Of a DNA stretch of 11,075 nt, positions 1 to 6,495 are shown piece after piece. The DNA is taken from the NCBI GenBank assembly GCA_947503585.1, contig CANNEJ010000023.1:1-11075 (forward strand), in the 5' to 3' direction. This DNA comes from Anaerolineales bacterium (GTDB lineage: Bacteria > Chloroflexota > Anaerolineae > Anaerolineales > UBA11657). The notes under the pieces were generated by a model. The model was not told where the DNA came from. It did not search any database and worked only from the letters and a program-made list of their open reading frames with translations. The position numbers and the translations under genes were made by a program. Each line of letters begins with the position of its first letter. The first letter of the stretch is position 1.

Positions 1-20
1 CGCCGTCTAACGCGCAAAGT

Positions 21-57
21 TAAGGATTACCAGCACCGCAAGCAAGCATAATCCTTA
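21..57. repeat. 9-bp inverted repeat downstream of the polysaccharide operon
   Basis: TAAGGATTA (21-29) and TAATCCTTA (49-57) form a perfect inverted repeat with a 19-nt loop, about 80 bp after the stop of the sugar transferase gene. No real T-tract follows on the minus strand (ACTTTGCG), so it is at best a weak terminator. An imperfect palindrome ATGTTTTCGAAAGACAT (79-95) lies nearby. I see no gene in 1-135. Confidence 0.35.
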
Positions 58-135
58 CGAGAATCTGCCCGCGCACGCATGTTTTCGAAAGACATAAATA
101 AATTTTGCAACGCGTAGGTTTCGCGCAGCCCCACC

Positions 136-1572
136 TCAATACGCCCCGCGCCCAAATAGCGCGCGCGGCACGGTGCGCAGCAAGATTGTTGTGTCCAATG
201 CCAGCGACCAATTCTGCATATAGTAGATATCCATCAGGCACATTTCGTCAAACGAGACGTCGCTGCGCCCGGACACCTGCCATAAGCCGGTGATGCCGGG
301 CACCGCGTGCAGGCGCTCGCGGTGCCACTCCTGATATTGCTCAACTTCCACCGGCAAACCCGGCCGCGGTCCCACCAGGCTCATTTCGCCGCGCAGCACA
401 TTTACCAATTGCGGCAGCTCGTCCCAGCTCAGGCGCCGCAGCCAACGGCCCACCCGCGTATGCCGCGGATCATCCCTGATTTTGAATAGCGGGCCACTGG
501 CCTCATTCAAGGAAGCCAGACCCGGCAGCTGTTCCTCTGCGCCGAGCTGCATTGAACGAAACTTGAGCATGCGAAACTGGCGCCCATGCCAGCCAACGCG
601 CAACTGCGAAAACAAAACGGGGCCGCGCGAGTCTACGGCAATTAGCAGCGCGATCATTGCCAGTATGGGAGCAGCACTCACCAGCAGCAGCAGCGCGAGC
701 ACCAGATCGATGCTGCGCTTCACCACGCGCCCACCCGTTCCAGCGCCGCTGTCCTTGAGGCCGATCAGCGGCACGCCGGCAATCTCGTCAACGGTTACCC
801 GGCTAAGGTTCAGCTGAAACATGTCTGGTACAACGCGCGCAGCCACACCGCAGCGCGCACTACTGGCCATCAACTGCCCGATCACCGGCTGCTGGTGCCA
901 CGGCAGGGTGATGATGGCCTCGCGCACGCGCTCGCTGCGAAGTACGCTTTCAAACTGGCTTGTGCCGCCAAGTGCGCGATAGCGCCCGATGTCCGTAGAA
1001 CCCACTTGTGGGTCGTCATCCAGGAAGCCAACCACATCGTATCCAAGCTGGGGCTGCGCCATAATCGCGCTCATCACAGAGCGGCCCGCTTCTCCGCCAC
1101 CCACAATCAACACGCGCACGAGGTTATAGCCGCGCGCCCGCAGCTGCTCTTCCAGCAGGCGCCGGACGGCGCGGGCCGTGCCAAGCAGGGCAACGATCAG
1201 TACACCATCATAAAAAAACAGCAACCGCGAAAACGCCAGCGGACGCGCAAAAAATGTAATCGCAACAAGCAGCACAAGCGCCACCAGCGCGCCATTAGCC
1301 ACGCGAAACATTTCCTCCACCCACGAGAGACCGCGGCGCACATTGTAAGTTCCGTTGGCGCTCAATACCACGAGCAGCAGAGCAGTAAGGCCTGCAAAAA
1401 GCGGCGCGTAAGCCCTCAGGCTTGTGTAGAAAACCGGATCCAAGCTGCGGAACCAGGCCAGCTCGTAGCGGATGTACCATGCCAGTGCGGAGGCTGCATT
1501 GATCAAGACGCCATCGAGCAGCAGCCACCACACAGGCCGTTGCAGATTAATTTCGCGCCGCACCAGAGTCAC
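136..1572 (-). CDS. Polyprenyl glycosylphosphotransferase (WcaJ/EpsL-type initiating sugar transferase)
   Basis: Likely transfers a sugar-1-phosphate from a nucleotide sugar to undecaprenyl phosphate in the inner membrane, the first step of exopolysaccharide or capsule assembly. With GTG 1572 as start it has 478 residues, normal for the long family form. Residues 14-35, 56-72, 91-109 and 114-132 are hydrophobic membrane segments. A Rossmann-like CoA-binding-type domain follows, with VGGGEAG at 157-163. Residues 287-313 form the hydrophobic helix of the catalytic module. The family signatures then follow: KFRSM (337-341), WDELPQL with the Asp-Glu pair (383-389), SLVGPRP (398-404) and PGITGLWQVSGR (425-436). 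It is the last gene of the five-gene operon. GTG 1572 lies 5 bp after the upstream stop; TTG 1635, in frame, would give 499 residues and a 58-bp overlap. No clear ribosome site supports either start. Family is certain from the motifs; the sugar cannot be told. Confidence 0.93.
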   Translation of the reverse strand: MTLVRREINLQRPVWWLLLDGVLINAASALAWYIRYELAWFRSLDPVFYTSLRAYAPLFAGLTALLLVVLSANGTYNVRRGLSWVEEMFRVANGALVALVLLVAITFFARPLAFSRLLFFYDGVLIVALLGTARAVRRLLEEQLRARGYNLVRVLIVGGGEAGRSVMSAIMAQPQLGYDVVGFLDDDPQVGSTDIGRYRALGGTSQFESVLRSERVREAIITLPWHQQPVIGQLMASSARCGVAARVVPDMFQLNLSRVTVDEIAGVPLIGLKDSGAGTGGRVVKRSIDLVLALLLLVSAAPILAMIALLIAVDSRGPVLFSQLRVGWHGRQFRMLKFRSMQLGAEEQLPGLASLNEASGPLFKIRDDPRHTRVGRWLRRLSWDELPQLVNVLRGEMSLVGPRPGLPVEVEQYQEWHRERLHAVPGITGLWQVSGRSDVSFDEMCLMDIYYMQNWSLALDTTILLRTVPRALFGRGAY

Positions 1573-1577
1573 GGGCT

Positions 1578-2723
1578 TTACGTTTGCAATGCGCGCAAAT
1601 GCGTTGCGTGCGTGCGCTTGCCAGCTTCCGGCCAACAGAAGCGCTGCGCCTGCAGCGGGCCGGCTGCGGCCAGCTGCTCGCGTAATGCCGCATCACTTAT
1701 CACGCGCACAATTGCATCTGCCAGTGCCGGCGCATCATCCGGCGGGCACAGCAAAGCAGCGCGTCCTGCCACCTCCACCAGCGAGCCGGCCGTGGTGGTA
1801 ATCACCGGAGTGCCACAGGCCAGTGCCTCAAGCACCGGCAACCCAAAACCTTCATATGCAGATGGGTATACAAACGCTTCGGCTGCTGAATACCACAGCG
1901 GCAGTTCTGCTTCAGGCACAAAGCCCGGAAAGAGAACGTCCCGTGAAAGCTGCAGTTCAGCCACTGCCCGAAACACATCGCTGTACATCCAGCCTTCGCC
2001 GCCCGCACACACCAGTTTTACATCTTTAAGCTGCGCCTTCTTATAGGCTGCAACCAGAACGGACAAATTCTTGCGCGGCTCAATAGTACCCAGGTAGAGA
2101 ATGAAGCGGGCCGGAAGGCCGCGCTGCTCACGAAAATCTGCCACTGCACGCGGTTCAACGCGCTGCATTCCCGCGCGCAAGCCGGGGTAGATCACATCCA
2201 CACGATTGTCTTCAATGCCGTACGCCTGCACCACATCCCGCTTGGTGCTGTGCGAGATTGCAATCACACGCGCCGCGCGCCGGCAGGAGAGGCGCGCAAA
2301 CAGCCCAAGGTAAGCCCGGTTTGCGGCGCGAAAGTTCTGCGGCAGTTTTTGAAAGGTCAAATCATAGATGGTGACAACTGTGGGCAGCGCCGCCAGCAGC
2401 GGCGCAACGAATGCCATGGCGTGCAGTAGGTCAAAGCGCTCATAGTTGCAGACAAGCGGCTGTACAAACTGCTCCCATAAAATGCGCACCAGCGGCCGGC
2501 GAGTGGCCGGGCTTACATTGCGCCGCCGCAGCGCCGAACCAAAGTCGGCTGCGCCTGCAGCAACCAGCGCGGTGTAGCCCAGTGCCGGGTGCTCTGCCGG
2601 CAGGTTGGAAAGTATGCCCTGAATGTAGCTGTGGATGCCGGCCTGCCGATAAGTACCACCCTGTGGGCTGAGCAGCAGTGCAGATAAACCCACTTTATAG
2701 CGGCTTTTACTGGTCGCAGTCAT
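1578..2723 (-). CDS. GT4-family (group 1) glycosyltransferase
   Basis: A cytoplasmic retaining glycosyltransferase of the GT-B fold, 381 residues, probably adding a sugar to the lipid-linked polysaccharide precursor. The N-terminal acceptor domain starts with VGLSALLLSPQGG and an AGIHSYI stretch (29-34), typical of the mannosyltransferase-like branch. The C-terminal donor domain has LGTIEPRKN (211-219, with Arg217 and Lys218 likely contacting phosphate) and the EX7E motif at Glu291-Glu299 in YEGFGLPVLEA, followed by LACGTPVITT. The ATG overlaps the stop of the preceding glycosyltransferase by 4 bp (ATGA), which fixes the start and argues for translational coupling. No Shine-Dalgarno is visible. 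The donor is likely a nucleotide-activated hexose, but the sequence does not say which. Confidence 0.93.
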   Translation of the reverse strand: MTATSKSRYKVGLSALLLSPQGGTYRQAGIHSYIQGILSNLPAEHPALGYTALVAAGAADFGSALRRRNVSPATRRPLVRILWEQFVQPLVCNYERFDLLHAMAFVAPLLAALPTVVTIYDLTFQKLPQNFRAANRAYLGLFARLSCRRAARVIAISHSTKRDVVQAYGIEDNRVDVIYPGLRAGMQRVEPRAVADFREQRGLPARFILYLGTIEPRKNLSVLVAAYKKAQLKDVKLVCAGGEGWMYSDVFRAVAELQLSRDVLFPGFVPEAELPLWYSAAEAFVYPSAYEGFGLPVLEALACGTPVITTTAGSLVEVAGRAALLCPPDDAPALADAIVRVISDAALREQLAAAGPLQAQRFCWPEAGKRTHATHLRALQT

Positions 2724-3877
2724 TGCTTCGGCGAGTGTAGCATGGGCGCTGCTCCGGCTTGCATGGCGCGGTAAACCTGCACCGTTGCTGCCGCAATATG
2801 GGCATGCGTGAAGTGCTGCAGCACGCGGGCTCGCCCGCGCCCGCCCAGTTCGGCGCGCAGCTGGCGGTCGTCGCGCAGGCGCCGCAGCGCGTCTGCCAGC
2901 GCCGCAACATCGTCTTCCGGCACTACGAGCCCGGCGTCCCCAATGACACCGGGGATCTCACCACAGGTTGACCCAACAACAGGCACGCCGCAAGCCATCG
3001 CCTCCACCAGTACGCGCCCAAATTGCTCCCGCCAGTTTGGTTGTGTGCGCGCGGGCAGCACCAATGCATCCAGCCCGCGCAAGCGCTGCGGCATCTGCGC
3101 GGATGGCAGCCAGGCAGTAAAGCTGACGGTATCGCCAATTCCATCGCGAATTGCAAGGGCTTGCAATGCAGCCAACTGCGGGCCGGCGCCAATCACCTCT
3201 ACACGGCTGCCCAACCCCAGCCGGGCTGCCGCCTGCAGCAAAATATCAACGCCCTTCTCGGGCACCAGCCGGCCCACGTAGCCGATGCGGAACGGCGCTG
3301 CAGCAGCGCGTGGCTCCACTGGCGGAGTAAATGTTTGCGGGTCCACCCCAAATTGCGGAATGACTGCGAGTTCACGGCCGAAGCCTTTCGCCCGGCCCAC
3401 CGCCGCAGCGCTTGCGCTGCCATAAATTCCCCGGTCCGCATTGTGCAGCACATGCGCCTCCATGGCGCTGAAGGGCCACGGGTAGCGGCGCGCAATGTTT
3501 TGCCACGAGAAGAACAAAGTTTTTGCGCCGCAGCGCCGCGCCTGCCGCAGCGCATGCCAGGTTGCCAGGTTGTAAGGCTCCTCATCAATGTGCACAATCT
3601 GCACGCCTGCTGCCAGATGCCTGCGCAATTGCGGATAGAAGTGCAGGTGATAGCTGCCGTTGAAAACAATCGGCGTTGCCAGCAGGCGGTAGCCAACAGT
3701 GTGGGCACGCTCCAGCAGCAGCGTGCCACGCTCATCACGCCATGCCGGCGGCACCAATACAGTCAAGTCGATGTCTCTGTGGCTCGCGATGGCCTCCAGC
3801 TTGCGCTGGTACTCGCCGACAACACACGCCTTCGAGATCATGAGTACCCGGATTTTTTCGGGCATCTTCGCTGCCAT
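2720..3877 (-). CDS. GT4-family glycosyltransferase, second of the pair
   Basis: A second GT-B fold glycosyltransferase, 385 residues from ATG 3877. The N-terminal half (IRVLMISKACVVGEYQRKL, 9-27) is the acceptor domain and contains VHIDEEPYNLATWHAL (95-110), a stretch I recall from bacterial exopolysaccharide GT4 enzymes. The donor half has GYVGRLVPEKGVDILL (199-214), IGAGP (229-233) and the EX7E motif Glu284-Glu292 in EQFGRVLVEAMACGVPVVGS. ATG 3877 was chosen because it lies 2 bp after the upstream stop (TGACCATG). An upstream ORF extension to 3946 would overlap the preceding gene by 67 bp and adds residues unlike the family. A further ATG lies at 3865. It is weakly similar to the next glycosyltransferase, so the two probably catalyse different linkages in one pathway. 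Acceptor and donor are unknown. Confidence 0.92.
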   Translation of the reverse strand: MAAKMPEKIRVLMISKACVVGEYQRKLEAIASHRDIDLTVLVPPAWRDERGTLLLERAHTVGYRLLATPIVFNGSYHLHFYPQLRRHLAAGVQIVHIDEEPYNLATWHALRQARRCGAKTLFFSWQNIARRYPWPFSAMEAHVLHNADRGIYGSASAAAVGRAKGFGRELAVIPQFGVDPQTFTPPVEPRAAAAPFRIGYVGRLVPEKGVDILLQAAARLGLGSRVEVIGAGPQLAALQALAIRDGIGDTVSFTAWLPSAQMPQRLRGLDALVLPARTQPNWREQFGRVLVEAMACGVPVVGSTCGEIPGVIGDAGLVVPEDDVAALADALRRLRDDRQLRAELGGRGRARVLQHFTHAHIAAATVQVYRAMQAGAAPMLHSPKQ

Positions 3878-3879
3878 GG

Positions 3880-4683
3880 TCACGGGCGGCGCTGCCAGCG
3901 CACCAATAGGTAGCCGGAAAACGCGTTGGCGCTGCCCGCATTGCATTGCGGCGCACTCACCGCCGCCAGCGGCGGAACCTGCCCGTCGATCTGCAACGCG
4001 TACTCCACATTCGGCAGCATCTGAAAATCCGCGTAGCCGCCGCCGCGCTCCGGTTTGAGCCCGGTAAAGAATCTTTCCACATTGCCATCACTTGAAAGTT
4101 CAAGCGGCACGCCGGCCAGCTCCTCTGAATTTTCATCAACCACATAAACCTGCAAGCTAAGGCTGGGCTGGTTGGGGTCGCACATCGGCGTGCGGCTGAG
4201 CATTTCATAAGAGGACTTTGCGATCACTATCGGTTCGGCAGAGGGCAGCGCTGCTACCTTGGTAGCTGCGGGCATGGCTGTTGGCTGCGCTGCCGTCGGG
4301 CCGGCGTCCAGCGTGGGTTCAGCTTCAGCTGCCGCCGAAGCAGCTTGCGCCGGCGCGCCCAAAGCCAGCGTCAGATCCTGCAGCACGCTGCGGGTCAGCG
4401 CATCACGGCCTTCCTTTTCCGCACGCACTGCAAGCGCTCCCACTGCCCCCGCGGCGTCGCCCAAGCCAAGCGCTTGCAGCCGCTGGCGCGCCCGCTCCAT
4501 GTTGTTGTCGGCGCGCAACGCTGCCGCAATCATGATTATTTGCGCCTCACGGTGGGGCGCACCAAGCTGCGCCGGTACGGTGGCAGTGGTCAGCACCGGA
4601 AATATCAGCCAGCCCACCAGCAGCCCGCCCGCAATGCCGAGTATTAATCCCAGCAGCACCAAACTCGGCCGCACCATGTTCAT
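3880..4683 (-). CDS. Single-pass membrane protein with Ala/Pro-rich linker and C-terminal beta-rich domain
   Basis: 267 residues, no assigned function. One membrane segment lies at about 8-30, followed by an outside-facing helical region (40-110) containing ERARQRL (63-69). A low-complexity Ala/Pro/Thr linker spans about 110-150. The C-terminal domain (about 160-267) looks beta-rich, with LSLQVYVVDEN (175-185), FFTGLKPERGGGYADF (205-220) and two cysteines (168, 247) that could form a disulfide. This domain pattern resembles Ig-like or carboxypeptidase-regulatory-like modules; that is inference from pattern only. The first 110 residues align by eye with the protein encoded immediately upstream, with which the gene shares an ATGA overlap. 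It is followed 2 bp later by a glycosyltransferase gene. A structural or scaffolding role in polysaccharide assembly or export is possible but unproven. A second ATG lies two codons downstream (4677). Confidence 0.85.
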   Translation of the reverse strand: MNMVRPSLVLLGLILGIAGGLLVGWLIFPVLTTATVPAQLGAPHREAQIIMIAAALRADNNMERARQRLQALGLGDAAGAVGALAVRAEKEGRDALTRSVLQDLTLALGAPAQAASAAAEAEPTLDAGPTAAQPTAMPAATKVAALPSAEPIVIAKSSYEMLSRTPMCDPNQPSLSLQVYVVDENSEELAGVPLELSSDGNVERFFTGLKPERGGGYADFQMLPNVEYALQIDGQVPPLAAVSAPQCNAGSANAFSGYLLVRWQRRP

Positions 4684-5120
4684 GGCAGGTAATTCTGCAT
4701 AGCCGGCGTGGCCACACCCAGGGCAGCCGCCAGCTGCGCCATGAACTTCACGTCACTGCTGCCAGCGCCGGTCACCATCATCTTCTCAGTTTGCTGTGCA
4801 ACCACAGCCGGACCGCTGGCACCCGCCAGGCTTGCCAGACGCGTGCGTGCCCGTTCAACATCCTGCTCAATTGCAAAGGTCTCTGCCACCAACAGCACAA
4901 AGTCCTCGCGAAAAGCGGGTGCCAGGCTGCGCGGTTGGTTGTCCACAATTTGCAGCGGCATCACCTGCCATGCAAAGTAAAGTGCAGCAAGCACTCCCAC
5001 CAGCAGCCCCGCCAGCAGGTTTGTAATGCCGGTCACACTTAAGCTGCCCAGCAGGCCGCCCTGCCCGGGCAGGTGCGCACTATTTGAAGGGCGGTTGTGT
5101 TTGTAGTCGTAGCGGGTCAC
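4680..5120 (-). CDS. Small single-pass membrane protein, first gene of the polysaccharide operon
   Basis: 146 residues, function unknown. A polar N-terminus (MTRYDYKHNRPSNSA) precedes one hydrophobic segment at about 31-54, then a helical outside-facing region with FREDFVLLVAETFA (70-83) and VERARTRLASLAG (88-100), and LAAALGV near the end. This matches the layout of the next gene's first 110 residues, so the two look like diverged tandem duplicates. The pattern also recalls small membrane proteins I have seen in Chloroflexota genomes. The start is GTG 5120, the only reasonable one in frame before the membrane segment; no good Shine-Dalgarno precedes it. The gene lies 135 bp downstream of tRNA-Leu on the same strand, with no evident terminator between them. 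Confidence 0.8.
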   Translation of the reverse strand: MTRYDYKHNRPSNSAHLPGQGGLLGSLSVTGITNLLAGLLVGVLAALYFAWQVMPLQIVDNQPRSLAPAFREDFVLLVAETFAIEQDVERARTRLASLAGASGPAVVAQQTEKMMVTGAGSSDVKFMAQLAAALGVATPAMQNYLP

Positions 5121-5255
5121 TGGGAAGTTGGAGGTTGTCTAAAAATCGGACACATTGCCTGCACACCACTGTCCGGCGGGGCGCGCTCAGCCCGGGCCGC
5201 GTTGCAGTGCGCGAATGCTATACTTCGGCGCGAGGCAAAGCAGTCTGCGCTTGAG

Positions 5256-5337
5256 TGCCGAAGGAGGGAATCGAACCCTCACTCCCGAAGGAACGCGATT
5301 TTGAGTCGCGCGCGTCTGCCAATTCCGCCACTTCGGC
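5256..5337 (-). tRNA. tRNA-Leu(CAA)
   Basis: The reverse strand folds into a class II tRNA of 82 nt. The acceptor stem is GCCGAAG paired with CTTCGGC, followed by discriminator A at 5256. The D-arm is GCG/CGC with a GG in the loop. The anticodon stem is CGCGA/TCGCG with loop CTCAAAA, so the anticodon is CAA at 5301-5303, reading UUG. The variable arm is long (13 nt, TTCCTTCGGGAGT), as expected for leucine. The T-arm is GAGGG-TTCGATT-CCCTC. The 3' CCA is not encoded (CTC follows), so it must be added enzymatically. Confidence 0.97.
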
Positions 5338-5350
5338 CAATGCGCTGAAC

Positions 5351-5379
5351 AGTTTAAGCCAACCGCCCACCTAGGTCAA
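5351..5379 (-). promoter_or_regulatory. sigma70-type promoter for tRNA-Leu
   Basis: On the minus strand TTGACC (5374-5379) is separated by exactly 17 nt from TAAACT (5351-5356). The expected transcription start near 5344 is only a few bases upstream of the tRNA 5' end at 5337, which fits a tRNA gene. The -35 box ends 7 bp before the ATG of the divergent YchF-like gene, so the two transcription units share this short region. It may also serve the polysaccharide operon if transcription reads past the tRNA. Confidence 0.65.
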
Positions 5380-5386
5380 GCTTGCC

Positions 5387-6478
5387 ATGAAAATTGGGAT
5401 TATCGGACTGCCGCAAAGCGGCAAGACCACGCTCTGCAACGCGCTCACCGGCGGCGACCAGCCCGTTGGCAAGATGCTCGGCGGCGGGCGGGTTGCTGTT
5501 ACATCGGCAACCGTGAGCGTACCCGACGAACGCGTCGACTGGCTCGCATCGCTTTACAAACCGGCAAAGACAACCCACGCGCAAGTCACGTTTCTGGATA
5601 TTGGCGGCGTGCAGGGCGCAAAGAGCAGCTTTTCCGGCCCGCTGCTCAACGCGCTTGCGCAAACCGATGCCTTTCTGCATGTGGTGCGCAGCTTCGCCAA
5701 CGAGCTGGTGCCGCATCCGCTGCTCAGCATTGATGCGGCTCGCGATGTGCAAGCCCTCGATGATGAGCTGTTGCTAAACGACCTGCTGGTGGTGGAGCGG
5801 CGCCTGGAAAAACTTGGCGACGAGCGCCGCAAAGGCGCCGGCCGCGATAAAGCCGAGATAGAGCGCGAGCACGAATTGTTTACACGCCTGCTGAATATGC
5901 TTAACAATGGCGAAGCGCTGCGCTCACTGCATCTGTCTGCGGAAGAAGAGCGCACACTCTCCGGTTTTGGGCTGCTTACGCGCAAGCCATTGCTGGTGGT
6001 GCTCAACACCGGCGACGATGCAGGACCGGAGGATGGCAAGCTGCCCGCCGGCATCAGCGCCTCCCACCGCGCGGTTGCGCTGCAATGCAAACTGGAGATG
6101 GAGATTGCGCAGCTGGCGCCAGAGGAAGCCGTGCTATTTTTGGCGGAGTACGGGCTGCAAGCCCCAAGCCTGCAGCGCGTAATCCGCATGTGCTACGACC
6201 TGCTCGGCAGCCAGGCATTCTTCACTGTTGGCGAAGACGAGGTGCGGGCGTGGACAATCAACAAAGGCGCGAGTGCGCCGCAGGCCTCCGGTGCCATCCA
6301 TTCAGATCTGGAGGCGGGATTCATTCGGGCGGAAGTTATGGCTTACGCCGACTTGCATCAACATGGCAGTGAGGCAGCGGTGAAGACCGCCGGAAAGTGG
6401 CGGCTTGAAGGCCGCGAATACACAGTACAAGATGGCGACATTCTTCAGGTGCGCTTCTCGCCGCCCTCTAAAAAATAA
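5387..6478 (+). CDS. YchF/OLA1-family P-loop NTPase with TGS (DUF933) domain, divergent form
   Basis: A cytoplasmic Obg-like nucleotide-binding protein of 363 residues, the usual YchF length. The P-loop is GLPQSGKTT (7-15). VPDERVDWLASLYKPAKTT (45-63) and LHVVRSFANE (97-106) are YchF hallmarks, and a charged helical region spans about 125-165. The C-terminal TGS/DUF933 part is very well conserved: FFTVGEDEVRAWTINKG (278-294), GFIRAEVMAY (311-320), GKWRLEGREYTVQDGDIL (336-353). Two nucleotide-site motifs are unusual. G3 reads DIGGVQGAKSSFSG (71-84) and lacks the GEGLGN loop of standard YchF. G4 reads LNTGDD (206-211) instead of the NxxE that gives YchF its ATP preference. YchF proteins associate with ribosomes and stress responses; whether this form keeps that role is unknown. 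AGGT 10 nt before the ATG is a weak ribosome site. A peptidase gene follows after 17 bp. Confidence 0.9.
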   Translation: MKIGIIGLPQSGKTTLCNALTGGDQPVGKMLGGGRVAVTSATVSVPDERVDWLASLYKPAKTTHAQVTFLDIGGVQGAKSSFSGPLLNALAQTDAFLHVVRSFANELVPHPLLSIDAARDVQALDDELLLNDLLVVERRLEKLGDERRKGAGRDKAEIEREHELFTRLLNMLNNGEALRSLHLSAEEERTLSGFGLLTRKPLLVVLNTGDDAGPEDGKLPAGISASHRAVALQCKLEMEIAQLAPEEAVLFLAEYGLQAPSLQRVIRMCYDLLGSQAFFTVGEDEVRAWTINKGASAPQASGAIHSDLEAGFIRAEVMAYADLHQHGSEAAVKTAGKWRLEGREYTVQDGDILQVRFSPPSKK

Positions 6479-6495
6479 CCACCCCAAAAAATCCT

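Noticed and set aside
20..241. Minus-strand 73-codon frame at the left edge
   Set aside because: It overlaps the 3' end of the sugar transferase gene in another frame and has no domain or ribosome site.
895..2046. Long plus-strand open frame of 383 codons
   Set aside because: It lies antisense to the 3' part of a glycosyltransferase gene and most of the sugar transferase gene, both with clear family motifs. Its translation is rich in Ala, Ser, Arg, Gln and His without domains. Stop codons are rare in GC-rich antisense frames.
3023..3913. Plus-strand open frame of 296 codons
   Set aside because: It is antisense to a well-supported GT4 gene. The product is Arg/Gln/His/Cys-rich with no recognisable motif.
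5097..5348. Plus-strand open frame of 83 codons
   Set aside because: It runs through the tRNA-Leu gene on the opposite strand and its product has no features of a real protein.
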